Positions 33,478 through 42,951 of a DNA stretch of 64,000 bases are shown here, one piece after another. A program made the position numbers and the translations under genes. The first letter of the stretch is position 1. Each line of letters starts with the position of its first letter. Under the pieces are notes generated by a model, which saw only the letters and a list, made by a program, of their open reading frames with translations, did not search any database and was not told where the DNA came from. Location of the stretch: NCBI RefSeq assembly GCF_029212575.1, contig NZ_JARGPK010000056.1:62001-126000 (forward strand). Direction: 5' to 3'. This DNA is from Antarcticimicrobium sp. GTDB lineage: Bacteria > Pseudomonadota > Alphaproteobacteria > Rhodobacterales > Rhodobacteraceae.

Positions 33478-33936
33478 ATGGTGTTCCGATCCCACATGGA
33501 CAAGGCGCTGGATCAGGCGCGGGCAGCAGCGGCGCGCGGCGAGGTGCCGGTGGGCGCGGTGATCGTCGATCCCTTCGGTACGGTGGTCGCGGCGGCGGGC
33601 AACCGCACCCGCGAGTTGAACGATCCCACCGCCCATGCCGAGATCCTCGCGATCCGCGCTGCCTGTGCCGCCGCCGGGTCGGAGCGGCTGGTGGGCCATG
33701 ACCTTTATGTCACGCTGGAGCCTTGCGCCATGTGCGCCGCCGCCATCGCCGCCGCCCGCATCGCGCGGGTGTACTACGGTGCTTCCGATCCCAAATCGGG
33801 CGGCGTGGCGCATGGCGCGCGGGTGTTCTCGCATTCCCAGGCGCATCACGTGCCGGAGGTCTACGACGGCATCGGCGCGGTTGAGGCGGAAGACCTGTTG
33901 AAGCGGTTCTTCGCGGAAAAGCGCGGCAAGGGTTGA
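33478..33936 (+). CDS. tadA: tRNA-specific adenosine deaminase
   Basis: A 152-residue zinc enzyme that converts wobble adenosine 34 of tRNA-Arg(ACG) to inosine. The zinc and proton-shuttle motif H-A-E appears near residue 53 and the P-C-A-M-C zinc motif near 83. A C-terminal helix with L-L-K-R-F-F matches TadA. The start at 33478 has AAGGGG just upstream. The gene is divergent from the pseudouridine synthase gene, a pairing of RNA-modification genes common in Rhodobacterales. Confidence 0.92.
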   Translation: MVFRSHMDKALDQARAAAARGEVPVGAVIVDPFGTVVAAAGNRTRELNDPTAHAEILAIRAACAAAGSERLVGHDLYVTLEPCAMCAAAIAAARIARVYYGASDPKSGGVAHGARVFSHSQAHHVPEVYDGIGAVEAEDLLKRFFAEKRGKG

Positions 33937-33958
33937 CCGTCGCGGCGCTGTCTCCGCC

Positions 33959-34654
33959 TCAAACCTCGATCGCCTGCATCACCTGCGGCTCGATAACATC
34001 GACGCCGGGAAGCGCGGCGGTGAGTTTCTCGGCCGATTGCTCCAGGATCGGGAAGGTGCGGTAATGCCCCGGGATCACCGTCTTGAAGTTGAAATAGCGT
34101 TTGGCGGCATAGGCAACCTTGTCCATGTCCATGGTGAAATAGCCGCCCGCCGACAGGATGCCGATGTCGGGTTTGTAGTAATCGCCCATCCACTCCATGT
34201 CCGCCATGATGTCGGTATCGCCGCTGCAATAAAGGGTCTTGCCCTCGGCATGGATCATGAAGCCGGCCTCGGTGCCGCCGCTGCGCGGCCCCTTGGGCGA
34301 GGAGAAGGTCGAGGAATGCACCGCGTTGACCATCGACACCTTGACTCCACCGCCCAGGTCGATGGTGCCGCCCTTGTTGAAGCCGACGGTTTCGATCCCC
34401 TCGCTCTCGCCCCAGAAGGTCATCACGTCATATTGTCCGTGGACCGCTACACCGAGTTTCTTCGACAGCGCCACTGCATCGGCGGAGTGATCGAAATGCG
34501 CGTGAGTCATCAGGATATGCGTGGCGCCCGCGACGGCGGCGTCGTGGCTGTCCTCGGGCAGCACCGGGTTGCCGGTGAGCCAGGGGTCGAGCAGCAGAAC
34601 GTGATTGCCGGTCTCGATGCGGAACGAGCCATGGCCGAGCCAGATGATTTTCAT
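33959..34654 (-). CDS. UPF0173-type metallo-beta-lactamase-fold hydrolase
   Basis: A 231-residue metal-dependent hydrolase. The metal ligands are in L-G-H-G-S-F, L-D-P-W-L, T-H-A-H-F-D-H and the later S-G-D-T-D and I-P-G-H-Y blocks. The physiological substrate of UPF0173 proteins is unknown. The start at 34654 has a full AGGAGG site; a longer reading from 34690 is less likely. It is divergent from the ceramidase-like gene. Confidence 0.87.
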   Translation of the reverse strand: MKIIWLGHGSFRIETGNHVLLLDPWLTGNPVLPEDSHDAAVAGATHILMTHAHFDHSADAVALSKKLGVAVHGQYDVMTFWGESEGIETVGFNKGGTIDLGGGVKVSMVNAVHSSTFSSPKGPRSGGTEAGFMIHAEGKTLYCSGDTDIMADMEWMGDYYKPDIGILSAGGYFTMDMDKVAYAAKRYFNFKTVIPGHYRTFPILEQSAEKLTAALPGVDVIEPQVMQAIEV

Positions 34655-34707
34655 GAGAAGCCTCCTTTCGGTTTGGTCCGACCCTAACATCCGTTATCTG
34701 AAAATCC

Positions 34708-35370
34708 ATGGACTGGATGCAGCAAATCGACGCCTATTGCGAGCGGGTCGGGCCCGGCTATTGGGTCGAACCGGCGAATGCGCTCAGCAATCTGGCCTTC
34801 CTCGCGGCGGCTGCGGTGATGGCGTGGCGGCTGCGCGGGCAGACGGCGCCGCTGGCCCGCGCGATGGTGGTGATCCTCGCCGCGATCGGGGTGGGCAGCT
34901 ATCTGTGGCATACCCATGCGCGGGCCTGGGCCGGAGTGGCGGACGTGGCGCCAATACTGGTCTTTATCCTGCTCTACATCTACGCGGTTCATGCTGAGGT
35001 CTGGGGCATGAAACGTCTCTGGTCGCTGGTGCTGACGGCGCTGTTCTTTCCCTATGCGGCGGTTCTGGTGCCAGTGTTTTCCCGGCTGCCGGGATTTTCC
35101 GAATCGGCGGGCTACTGGCCGGTGCCGCTGCTGATCGCGGGTCACGCGGCTTTCTTGCACCGGCGCGCTCCGGGCACGGCGCGGGGGCTGGCGCTGGGCG
35201 CGGGGCTTTTGGTGGTGTCGCTTGTCTTCCGCTCGCTCGACGCGGGGCTTTGCGCCGCCTGGCCGCTGGGCACGCATCCGATGTGGCACCTGCTGAACGC
35301 GGCGATGCTGGGCTGGATGATCGAGGTCTACCGGCGACACCGCATGGACCGCCCGGCGGAGTTCCGTTAA
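34708..35370 (+). CDS. Ceramidase-family (CREST) membrane protein
   Basis: A 220-residue protein with about seven membrane helices. Conserved CREST-superfamily features are visible: an early C-E-R and E-P-A-N-A-L-S-N segment, S-Y-L-W-H-T-H-A, an aspartate in V-A-D-V-A-P, and H-P-M-W-H-L-L-N-A near the end. These His/Asp/Ser residues coordinate zinc in alkaline ceramidases, which hydrolyse amides in lipids. The actual bacterial substrate is unknown. Confidence 0.78.
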   Translation: MDWMQQIDAYCERVGPGYWVEPANALSNLAFLAAAAVMAWRLRGQTAPLARAMVVILAAIGVGSYLWHTHARAWAGVADVAPILVFILLYIYAVHAEVWGMKRLWSLVLTALFFPYAAVLVPVFSRLPGFSESAGYWPVPLLIAGHAAFLHRRAPGTARGLALGAGLLVVSLVFRSLDAGLCAAWPLGTHPMWHLLNAAMLGWMIEVYRRHRMDRPAEFR

Positions 35371-35400
35371 CAGTTGAAGCGATCAGAGGGAGGAGACCCA

Positions 35401-36606
35401 ATGCAATCGCGCTATCTGGTTGTGGCGGGCGCCTGCCTGACGCAGTTCACCGTCATCGGGCTGCTGTTTTCCTTTGGCCTGTTCTTCAAGGTGTTCGAGG
35501 CCGAGTATGGCTGGTCGCGCACGCTGATGTCGGCGGCCTCGGCGCTGTCCTTCCTGGCGATGGGGGTGCTGGGCATGATTGGCGGGCGGCTGAACGACCG
35601 GTTCGGCCCGACCCGGGTGCTGGCGGTGACCGGCGTGCTCTACGGAGTGGGTTTTGCATTGCTGTCGCAGGTGAGTCAGCCCTGGCAGCTTTTCGTCATT
35701 TGCGGCAGTTTCATCGGGCTGGGGCTAAGCACCCATGACGTGGTCACGCTGTCGACCGTGGCGCGCTGGTTCGAGGGGCGGCGCGGCATCATGACGGCGG
35801 TGGTCAAGGTGGGCACGGCGGTCGGCCAGGTGACGGTGCCGCCGGTGGCGGCGCTGATGATCTCGGGGATGGGATGGCGGCCGGCGGTGATGGTGATGGG
35901 CGGTGGCGCGGTCGTGTTGCTGGTGTTTGCCGCGCTGATCATGAAAAGCCCGCCGGTGCGGACCGGGTTCTCGGGGCAGGCGGGTGGGCCGGCAGAGGGG
36001 GCCAGCTTTGCCCAGGCGCGGCGCAGCCGGGTGCTCTGGACGCTTTGCGCGGTGCAGTTCTGTTTCTTTTCCGCGCTGATGACGGTGCCGCTGCACCTGC
36101 CGATCCACGGCATGGACCTCGGCATGAGCCCGGCGGGGGCGGCGGCGCTGCTGTCGGTGGTGGGCGGCGCCAGCGTGGCGGGGCGGCTGGCGGTCGGGCG
36201 GCTGGCCGACGTGATCGGCGGGCGTCGGGCCTTTGCCCTGTGTTTTGTGGTGCTGATCGCGGGGCTGGGCGGGTTGACCGGCCTGACCGTGCCTTGGGCG
36301 TTGTTCATGACCGTGGCGGTCTACGGATTTTCCCACGGCGCGCTCTTCGTCGTGGTCTCGCCCACGGTGGCGGAATACTTCGGCATGCGCGCCCATGGGG
36401 CGATCTTCGGAACCGTGCTGTTCTCCGGCACTCTGGGCGGCTCGGTCGGGCCGATCCTGACCGGCATGGTCTTCGACCGCAGCGGCAGCTACGTGCCCGC
36501 CTTTCTCACGCTGACGGGTATGTCGGTGCTGGCGCTGCTGCTGGTGTTGTCGCTGCCGCGCTCCGCCTCGGCGCTGCCTGCCGCCGCTGGCGGGTCTGCC
36601 GCCTGA
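35401..36606 (+). CDS. Major facilitator superfamily transporter
   Basis: A 401-residue inner-membrane transporter with twelve predicted helices in two halves of six. The loop between helices 2 and 3 has the MFS motif G-G-R-L-N-D-R-F-G, repeated in the second half as V-G-R-L-A-D-V-I-G-G-R. Substrate is probably a carboxylate (monocarboxylate/oxalate-type branch) but this is only inferred. GGGAGGAG before 35401 fixes the start. The last 118 bases overlap the 3' end of the convergent histidine kinase gene. Confidence 0.87.
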   Translation: MQSRYLVVAGACLTQFTVIGLLFSFGLFFKVFEAEYGWSRTLMSAASALSFLAMGVLGMIGGRLNDRFGPTRVLAVTGVLYGVGFALLSQVSQPWQLFVICGSFIGLGLSTHDVVTLSTVARWFEGRRGIMTAVVKVGTAVGQVTVPPVAALMISGMGWRPAVMVMGGGAVVLLVFAALIMKSPPVRTGFSGQAGGPAEGASFAQARRSRVLWTLCAVQFCFFSALMTVPLHLPIHGMDLGMSPAGAAALLSVVGGASVAGRLAVGRLADVIGGRRAFALCFVVLIAGLGGLTGLTVPWALFMTVAVYGFSHGALFVVVSPTVAEYFGMRAHGAIFGTVLFSGTLGGSVGPILTGMVFDRSGSYVPAFLTLTGMSVLALLLVLSLPRSASALPAAAGGSAA

Positions 36607-38402
36607 TCCCAGGCATCGGGCGGGTCCCCGGGGGCGACGAAGCGGTCGAGGCTGTCTGCGATGTCGTTCAGCTTGCAGGGCTTTTCGATGCAGCCGTTCA
36701 TCCCGGCCGCCAGATAGCTGGCCTTCTGATCGGCCATCACGTTGGCCGAGAGCGCCACGATCGGCGTGTCCCTGTTCAAACCGCCTGCGCGGATCTCTCG
36801 GGTGGCCTCGAGACCCGATTTGCGCGGCATCTGGATGTCCATGAAGATCAGGTCGAACTTTTCCCGCGTGGCGGCCTCCACCGCCTCGACGCCGTCGGCG
36901 GCGACCTCGGGCTCGACCCCCAGCTTGGCCAGGAACTTGCGGGCGATGAACTGGTTGGTCTTGTTGTCCTCGACCACCATGACCCGGGCATGACCGACGC
37001 GCGCGCGCCCCGGTCGGGACGCGACCCTGATCCGTTCGGCGGGGCGGCTGCCCACGACCAGCGGGAAGGTGAACCAGAAGGTGCTGCCCTTGCCCGGCGC
37101 GCTGCGCACTCCGGTTTCACCGCCGTGCAGCTCGGCGAGATTGCGGGCGATCGAGAGGCCAAGCCCGGTGCCGCCGTAGATCCGCGCGGTCGAGTTTTCC
37201 GCCTGCTCGAATTTCTCGAAGACCCGCGCTGCGGCCTCCTCGGTCAGCCCGATGCCCTCGTCCCGCACCTCGACGCGGACCATCTCGCGCGCCGTGTCCT
37301 TGTCGCTCTTGCCGCCGGGTTCCGTCTGGCGCGACACCCGCACCTCCACTGTGCCGTGGTCAGAGAATTTCACCGCGTTGCCGACATAGTTCATCACGAT
37401 CTGCGACAGCCGCGCCGGGTCTCCGACAAGGTAACGCGGTACGTCCTCGTCGAAATGGCAGCGCAGGTCGATTCCCTTCTGCTCGGCCGGGGCGGCCAGC
37501 GCGGACAGGACGTTGGTCACAAGGTCCTCGCGCCGGAAGATGGTCTGTTCCAGCGTCACCCCGTGTTCGATGATCCGTGAGAAATCGAGGATGTCGTTGA
37601 CAATGCGCAGCAGGGTCCGGCCAGAGGCGTCGGCGGTCTGCAGCAGGTCCTTTTGCTCCTGCGTCACCGCCTGGTCCGCCAGCAGTTGTACCGCCCCGAT
37701 CACGCCGTTCAGGGGGGTGCGGATCTCATGGCTGACGTTGGCCAGGAAAAACGACTTTGCCTGGTTCGCCGACTGTGCCTCCCGGCGCAGGTTGTCCAGG
37801 TGCTCTGTCGTCTTTTCGGCCTCGGAGATGAAAATGAGCATGCCGATGGACATCGCGGCAGTGATGTTGAACAGGATCGCGCCGATCGACCAGGGTAGGG
37901 TTGAATGGGTCAGCGTGATCACTGTGGCGACCGTGATCACGCTGACGACCGCGCCGGCGCGTGGTTCAAGCAGCAATATGGCCATCGGGGGTGCCACGAA
38001 GAAATAGAGCGACATCGACCAGCCGTCGCCGACCGGAAACACGGCTTGGTAGGTCACAGTCAGGATGAAGTAGCTGATCAACAGCGAGGCAGCGAGGCGC
38101 AAATGACCGGAGCGCCACAACAGGATGGGCGGAAGCAAATAGCCGAGCCCGTTCGACAGTGTCCAATACGCTCGGGCAGGCGACAGGGCGTGGAAGTCCC
38201 CGAAGCTCAATAGCCCCTCGATCAAGCTGCCCGTCAGGGCGATCAGGGAAAACGAACTTACGATCCGCCGCCGTGCGCTCAACAATCGGTCATCGGGGTC
38301 GATGGCCGGCCATGCGATTTCCCTGAGGGACGCCGCGATCGCGTTGAGGGAGATACCAGACAGGGCGCATGCTCCGCAGAATGACCTTTCGCCGGTCACC
38401 AT
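36489..38402 (-). CDS. Membrane-bound hybrid histidine kinase
   Basis: A 637-residue sensor kinase. About six N-terminal membrane helices (residues 45-210) make the sensor part, with no large periplasmic domain. The HisKA phospho-acceptor block is F-L-A-N-V-S-H-E-I-R-T-P; the ATPase has N-Y-V-G-N-A-V-K-F-S, D-E-G-I-G-L and G-G-T-G-L-G-L-S. A receiver domain follows, with V-V-E-D-N and the phospho-acceptor aspartate in F-M-D-I-Q-M-P. The last 39 residues overlap the MFS gene and look unstructured. No partner regulator is adjacent. The start at 38402 has no clear ribosome-binding site. Confidence 0.88.
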   Translation of the reverse strand: MVTGERSFCGACALSGISLNAIAASLREIAWPAIDPDDRLLSARRRIVSSFSLIALTGSLIEGLLSFGDFHALSPARAYWTLSNGLGYLLPPILLWRSGHLRLAASLLISYFILTVTYQAVFPVGDGWSMSLYFFVAPPMAILLLEPRAGAVVSVITVATVITLTHSTLPWSIGAILFNITAAMSIGMLIFISEAEKTTEHLDNLRREAQSANQAKSFFLANVSHEIRTPLNGVIGAVQLLADQAVTQEQKDLLQTADASGRTLLRIVNDILDFSRIIEHGVTLEQTIFRREDLVTNVLSALAAPAEQKGIDLRCHFDEDVPRYLVGDPARLSQIVMNYVGNAVKFSDHGTVEVRVSRQTEPGGKSDKDTAREMVRVEVRDEGIGLTEEAAARVFEKFEQAENSTARIYGGTGLGLSIARNLAELHGGETGVRSAPGKGSTFWFTFPLVVGSRPAERIRVASRPGRARVGHARVMVVEDNKTNQFIARKFLAKLGVEPEVAADGVEAVEAATREKFDLIFMDIQMPRKSGLEATREIRAGGLNRDTPIVALSANVMADQKASYLAAGMNGCIEKPCKLNDIADSLDRFVAPGDPPDAWDQAADPPAAAGSAEAERGSDNTSSSASTDIPVSVRKAGT

Positions 38403-38563
38403 GGCGCAAGTGTATTGACAGATCGTTAGTCCCGGTCTGCGTGTGCCCGTGGGAGAGGGGTGCGGGCCCTTTCGGGGCAATCCCGCGCCACGTGACCAAC
38501 CGCAGTCTTGAAGGCCGCGCGCCGGAGGGGTAAACGCCGCAGGGATATAACGAGAGGTCTTCC

Positions 38564-38851
38564 ATGTCGATTGACGAAAGCACCGCCGCCCGCGTGGCCA
38601 AGCTTGCCCGTATCCGGGTCGAGGAGGAGGCGCTGCCCGCCCTGGCGGCAGAGTTCAACACCATCCTCGGTTTCATCGAGCAACTGGGCGAGGTCGATGT
38701 CGAGGGAGTCGAGCCGATGACCGGGGTCACGCCGATGCGGCTGAAGCGCCGCGCCGACGTGGTGACCGACGGCAACCAGCAGGACAAGATCCTGTCAAAT
38801 GCCCCCGACGCGCGCGAGGGGTTCTTCGCGGTGCCCAAGGTGGTGGAGTAA
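38564..38851 (+). CDS. gatC: Asp/Glu-tRNA amidotransferase subunit C
   Basis: A 95-residue subunit of the GatCAB complex, which turns misacylated Glu-tRNA(Gln) or Asp-tRNA(Asn) into the correct amide form. It has the typical start with V-A-K-L-A-R-I and the L-G-F-I-E-Q-L helix, and the P-M-T-G-V-T-P-M-R-x-D-type wrap that holds GatA. GAGAGG precedes the start. gatA follows after three bases. No gatB is in the window. Confidence 0.95.
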   Translation: MSIDESTAARVAKLARIRVEEEALPALAAEFNTILGFIEQLGEVDVEGVEPMTGVTPMRLKRRADVVTDGNQQDKILSNAPDAREGFFAVPKVVE

Positions 38852-38854
38852 GAC

Positions 38855-40342
38855 ATGAGCGATCTGAACAAACTGGGCCTGGCGGGCGCGCGCGACGCGC
38901 TGCGCAAGGGCGATGTCACCTCGGTTGAACTGACCGAGGCCTGCCTGTCGGAAATCGAGGGCGCCGATGCGCTCAACGCCTTCGTCCACAAGACCCCGGA
39001 AATCGCGCTGGAGCGCGCCCGCGCGGCCGACGCGCGGATCAAGGCGGGCGATGCCCCGGCGATGTGCGGCCTGCCGATCGGGATCAAGGACCTGTTCTGC
39101 ACCAGGGGCGTGCCCAGCCAGGCCGGCAGCCGCATCCTGGAAGGGTTCCTGCCAGAGTACGAATCCACGGTCAGCCAGAATCTGCAGGACGCCGGCGCGG
39201 TGATGCTGGGCAAGCTCAACATGGACGAATTCGCCATGGGCTCGTCCAACGAAACCAGCGTCTACGGCAACGCGGTCAGCCCCTGGCGGCGCGGCGGCGA
39301 TGACGCGGCCCTTACCCCGGGCGGCTCCTCGGGCGGTTCCGCCGCCGCCGTGGCCGCCGACCTGTGCCTGGCCGCGACCGGCACCGATACCGGCGGCTCG
39401 ATCCGGCAACCGGCGGCCTTTACCGGTACGGTCGGGCTCAAACCCACCTACGGGCGTTGCTCGCGCTGGGGCGTGGTGGCCTTTGCCTCATCGCTCGACC
39501 AGGCCGGGCCGATGACCAAATCGGTGCGCGACGCCGCGATCATGCTGGGCGCGATGGCCGGGCACGATGCCAAGGATTCCACCTCTGTCGACCTGGCGGT
39601 GCCGGATTTCGAGGCGCTGCTGACCGGCGATATCAAGGGCAAGAGGATCGGTATCCCCAAGGAATACCGCATGGACGGCATGCCCGACGAGATCGAAACG
39701 CTCTGGCACGAGGGCGCCGAGATGCTGAAATCGGCCGGCGCCGAGATCGTCGACATCAGCCTGCCGCACACCAAGTACGCGCTGCCCGCCTATTACGTGA
39801 TCGCCCCGGCCGAGGCCTCGTCGAACCTGGCCCGCTATGACGGGGTGCGCTATGGCCACCGCGCCACGCTGGAGGCGGGCGACGGCATCACCGAGATGTA
39901 CGAGAAAACCCGTGCCGAGGGCTTCGGCGCCGAGGTGCAGCGCCGGGTGATGGTGGGCACCTACGTGCTGTCGGCGGGCTTCTACGATGCCTATTACAAC
40001 CGCGCCCGCAAGGTCCGGACCCTGATCAAGAAGGACTTCGAGGATGTCTTTGCCAAGGGCATCGACGCGATCCTGACACCGGCCACCCCCTCGGCCGCCT
40101 TCAGGCTGGGCGAGATGGGCCAGGCCGACCCGGTGCAGATGTATCTCAACGACGTCTTCACCGTGACCGTGAACCTTGCCGGCCTGCCGGGCATCGCGGT
40201 TCCGACGGGGCTGGATCGTCAGGGGCTGCCGCTGGGATTGCAGCTGATCGGGCGTCCCTGGGAAGAGGGCGATCTGCTGAATACGGCCTATGCGCTGGAG
40301 CAGGCGGCCGGATTTGTGGCCAAACCGGAGAAATGGTGGTAA
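38855..40342 (+). CDS. gatA: Asp/Glu-tRNA amidotransferase subunit A
   Basis: A 495-residue amidase that frees ammonia from glutamine for GatB. The amidase-signature triad is visible: Lys in G-L-P-I-G-I-K-D, the cis-Ser in [10 protein letters not shown] and the nucleophile Ser in [11 protein letters not shown]. Length is normal. It is translated with gatC from one transcript. Confidence 0.96.
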   Translation: MSDLNKLGLAGARDALRKGDVTSVELTEACLSEIEGADALNAFVHKTPEIALERARAADARIKAGDAPAMCGLPIGIKDLFCTRGVPSQAGSRILEGFLPEYESTVSQNLQDAGAVMLGKLNMDEFAMGSSNETSVYGNAVSPWRRGGDDAALTPGGSSGGSAAAVAADLCLAATGTDTGGSIRQPAAFTGTVGLKPTYGRCSRWGVVAFASSLDQAGPMTKSVRDAAIMLGAMAGHDAKDSTSVDLAVPDFEALLTGDIKGKRIGIPKEYRMDGMPDEIETLWHEGAEMLKSAGAEIVDISLPHTKYALPAYYVIAPAEASSNLARYDGVRYGHRATLEAGDGITEMYEKTRAEGFGAEVQRRVMVGTYVLSAGFYDAYYNRARKVRTLIKKDFEDVFAKGIDAILTPATPSAAFRLGEMGQADPVQMYLNDVFTVTVNLAGLPGIAVPTGLDRQGLPLGLQLIGRPWEEGDLLNTAYALEQAAGFVAKPEKWW

Positions 40343-40382
40343 AACACCGGCCAACAAAAACAAGAACGGCAGGACAGCAGCC

Positions 40383-41213
40383 ATGCGTTTTCTCCATGCG
40401 GCCCTGATATTGGGCGGACTGAGTGCTTGTGCTCCGGCGATCCCGGACAGCGGCGCCGGGGTCGGGTTTGACAATTCGGTGGAGGCCCAGCGCGCCCGCG
40501 AGGCGCAGCTCAGCGGGCTGGCGCCGACCGTGTCGGGGGTGGCACCACCCCAGGCGGTGTCGTCCGAACCGCTCTCCGCGGTCGGGACGGTTTCAGCTCA
40601 GGTGCCGCAGCAGGGCACGCAACCCTCTCAGCCGATGGTTCCTCAATCCGTGCCGGTGCAAACCGCATCGGTCGCGCCTGCGGCGTCATCGAACGACAGC
40701 GCGGCGGATATCGCCGCCGAAACCGCCGCCGCGCTGCAGGCCGCGCGCGCCAATTCCGGGCAGATGCCGTTGCAGGCCAGCCCGTCGAATCCGGCACCCT
40801 CGGCCATCAGCAACCCCGGAATCTCGGACGAGAACGATTTTCAGGCGGTCTCCACCCGCGAGTCGATCAAAAGCGACGCGCAGCGCATCGCCCGCAACCG
40901 CGGCCTCTACCAGCAGATCGAACCCACGGCCGTGCCGCGCCGGCCCGGCGATCAGCAGCCCAACATCGTGCAATACGCGCTGCAAACCAACAATCCGCGC
41001 GGCGCACAGCTTTACGCCCGCGGCGGGCTGACTGCCAACCCGAGGGCGAAAATGCAGCGCAACTGCGCCAAATACGGCTCCTCCGACCTGGCGCAGATGG
41101 CGTTCCTGTCCAAGGGCGGGCCGCAACGCGACCGGCTCGGCCTCGACCCGGACGGCGACGGCTATGCCTGCAACTGGGATCCGGCGCCGTTCCGCCAGGC
41201 GGTCAAGAACTGA
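40383..41213 (+). CDS. Lipoprotein with excalibur-like C-terminal domain
   Basis: A 276-residue predicted lipoprotein (lipobox L-G-G-L-S-A-C). A long low-complexity region rich in Ser, Pro, Ala, Gln and Val (about 30-140) acts as a linker. The C-terminal 40 residues have cysteines and an acidic D-P-D-G-D-G-Y-A-C-N-W-D loop, like the excalibur calcium-binding motif, although they are found here without its usual full context. It is followed after four bases by an amidase gene, so a cell-wall role is plausible. The start is set by AGGA before 40383. Confidence 0.7.
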   Translation: MRFLHAALILGGLSACAPAIPDSGAGVGFDNSVEAQRAREAQLSGLAPTVSGVAPPQAVSSEPLSAVGTVSAQVPQQGTQPSQPMVPQSVPVQTASVAPAASSNDSAADIAAETAAALQAARANSGQMPLQASPSNPAPSAISNPGISDENDFQAVSTRESIKSDAQRIARNRGLYQQIEPTAVPRRPGDQQPNIVQYALQTNNPRGAQLYARGGLTANPRAKMQRNCAKYGSSDLAQMAFLSKGGPQRDRLGLDPDGDGYACNWDPAPFRQAVKN

Positions 41214-41217
41214 TCGT

Positions 41218-41898
41218 GTGACGCCGCTCTGGCACCCGTCCCCCAGTTTCGGCGCGCGGCGGGGCGGGCTGCGTCCCACCTTGGTCGTTCTGCATTACAC
41301 CGCGATGGAAGGGGCCCGCGCCGCGCTGGAGCGGCTCTGCGGTCCGGCGGCCGAGGTCTCGGCGCATTACCTGATCGGGGCCGATGGCACGGTCTGGCAG
41401 ATGGTGCGCGAGGCGGACCGCGCCTGGCATGCCGGGGCAGGGTCGTGGCGTGGCTGCGACGACATCAATTCGCGCTCCATCGGGATCGAGCTGGACAATC
41501 GCGGCGACCACCCGTTTTCCGAGCCGCAGATGGCGGCGCTGGAGGTGCTGCTTCCCGGCATCCTGGTCCGCTGGAACATCGGACCCGAGGGCGTCATCGG
41601 CCATTCCGACATGGCACCGGGGCGCAAGGGCGATCCCGGCCCGCGGTTTGACTGGGCGCGGCTGGCCCGGCAGGGGCTGGCGCTGGCGCATGTACCGTGT
41701 CCGGGCGGCGCGGTGGGGGCGGGCCACTTCCGCGCGCTGGCGCAGCAGGCGGGCTACCCGGCCGAGGCGGCGGAGCAGGATGTTCTGACCGCGGTGCGAA
41801 ACCGGCTCAGACCCTGGGGCCGGGGGCCGCTCTCGCAGGCGGACATGGACGCGCTGGCGGGGTTCGTCGCGGCGCAGACCGGCGGGCGCAGCGCCTGA
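41218..41898 (+). CDS. N-acetylmuramoyl-L-alanine amidase (AmiD/AmpD type)
   Basis: A 226-residue Amidase_2 zinc enzyme that cuts the bond between MurNAc and the stem peptide. Zinc ligands are the histidine in V-V-L-H-Y-T-A-M near residue 27, and the histidine and aspartate in G-H-S-D-M-A-P-G-R-K-x-D-P-G. A C-terminal helical part resembles a small peptidoglycan-binding domain. No signal peptide is seen, so it may act on recycled muropeptides. The GTG start at 41218 is chosen because the conserved domain begins right after it. Confidence 0.82.
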   Translation: MTPLWHPSPSFGARRGGLRPTLVVLHYTAMEGARAALERLCGPAAEVSAHYLIGADGTVWQMVREADRAWHAGAGSWRGCDDINSRSIGIELDNRGDHPFSEPQMAALEVLLPGILVRWNIGPEGVIGHSDMAPGRKGDPGPRFDWARLARQGLALAHVPCPGGAVGAGHFRALAQQAGYPAEAAEQDVLTAVRNRLRPWGRGPLSQADMDALAGFVAAQTGGRSA

Positions 41899-41965
41899 CG
41901 CCCCGGCGCCGATCCGGGGTTTGCCCATTGACGCCCCGCGCCGGCCTCCCTATTTCCCGCAACAG

Positions 41966-42360
41966 CGCGGAGGGCCGGATGGCCGCGGCGGCCCTGTGCC
42001 GTCGAGGAAAGTCCGGACTCCCTGAAGCAACGGTGCCGGGTAACGCCCGGGCGGGGCAACCCGACGGAAAGCGCCACAGAAAAGAAACCGCCCCGGAGAT
42101 CTCCGGGGTAAGGATGAAACGGTGGGGTAAGAGCCCACCGCGCCCCTGGCAACAGGGGCGGCACGGCAAGCCCCACCGGGAGCAATGCCAAATAGGACCC
42201 CCGCGCGGGCCGGTCCCCGCAAGGGGAAACCGCCGCTAGGCCCGCTTCAGCCGAAAGGGGTCGGGTTGGCAGCACGAGGCGCGGCGCGAGCCGCGTCCCA
42301 GATGAATGGTCATCGACGGGGGCAACCCCTGAACAAAATCCGGCTTACAGGCCCTCCGCG
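41966..42360 (+). ncRNA. rnpB: RNase P RNA (bacterial class A)
   Basis: The catalytic RNA that trims tRNA 5' leaders. Signature blocks occur in order: GAGGAAAGTCCGGACTCC near 42003, ACAGAAA near 42077, the P10/11 GTAAGGATGAAACGGTGG near 42108, a TAAGAGCCCACCG segment, AGATGAATGGTCATC near 42300 and ACAAAATCCGGCTTACAG near 42333. The ends CGCGGAGGGCC and GGCCCTCCGCG pair as helix P1. The 3' end runs directly into the stop codon of the convergent TetR gene. Confidence 0.96.
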
Positions 42361-42951
42361 CTAATCCTCCTGCCGCAGCAGGGCTGCCCGCGCGGTCTGT
42401 TGCATGGCCTCGACATAGCGGGCCTGCGACCAGCCGCAGTCGCGCGTCAGCCGCGCCCAGGTCTCGACCGAAAGCAGCGCCCAGAGCAGATCGGTCGCCT
42501 CCGCCTCGGACAGATGCTCGGCCAGCTGCCCCCCGGCCACCAGCGCCGCCACCGCCGCGGCGCAGCCGTGGCGCACCGCCGCCATTCGGTCGTCATAGGC
42601 CGCGCGCGCCTCATCGTCGGTGTCCATCATCGCCACCAACGCCCGCATCACCCCGTGGATCTCGGGGATGTAGCCGCCCCATGCGGCGACAAAGGCATCG
42701 AGCCGCGCCGGACCCGTCGCGGCCCGGCTCTCGGCCAGCCGCGCATCGACGTCCTTGGCCGCGTCCACATGGCGGGTGGTGGCGACCAGCAGCTCGGCCC
42801 GGCTGGGAAAATGCAGGTAGAGCGCCTGCCGGCTGATCCCGGCGGCCTTGGCGATGTCGGACATGCGGACCCCGCGCGCCCCGCCGGATTCCAGCAAGGT
42901 CCAGGCGGCGTCGAGGATTCGGGTTCGGGTGCTCTGGTTTTTTCTTGACAT
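42361..42951 (-). CDS. TetR/AcrR-family repressor
   Basis: A 196-residue dimeric repressor. The N-terminal helix-turn-helix is plain: R-I-L-D-A-A-W-x-L-L-E-S-G-G-A-x-G-V-R-M, then I-A-K-A-A-G-I-S-R-Q-A-L-Y-L-H-F. The C-terminal domain would bind an inducer. It is divergent from the NAD-binding oxidoreductase gene, and three operator-like repeats lie between them, one across its own start codon, which points to autoregulation and control of the neighbour. Confidence 0.87.
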   Translation of the reverse strand: MSRKNQSTRTRILDAAWTLLESGGARGVRMSDIAKAAGISRQALYLHFPSRAELLVATTRHVDAAKDVDARLAESRAATGPARLDAFVAAWGGYIPEIHGVMRALVAMMDTDDEARAAYDDRMAAVRHGCAAAVAALVAGGQLAEHLSEAEATDLLWALLSVETWARLTRDCGWSQARYVEAMQQTARAALLRQED

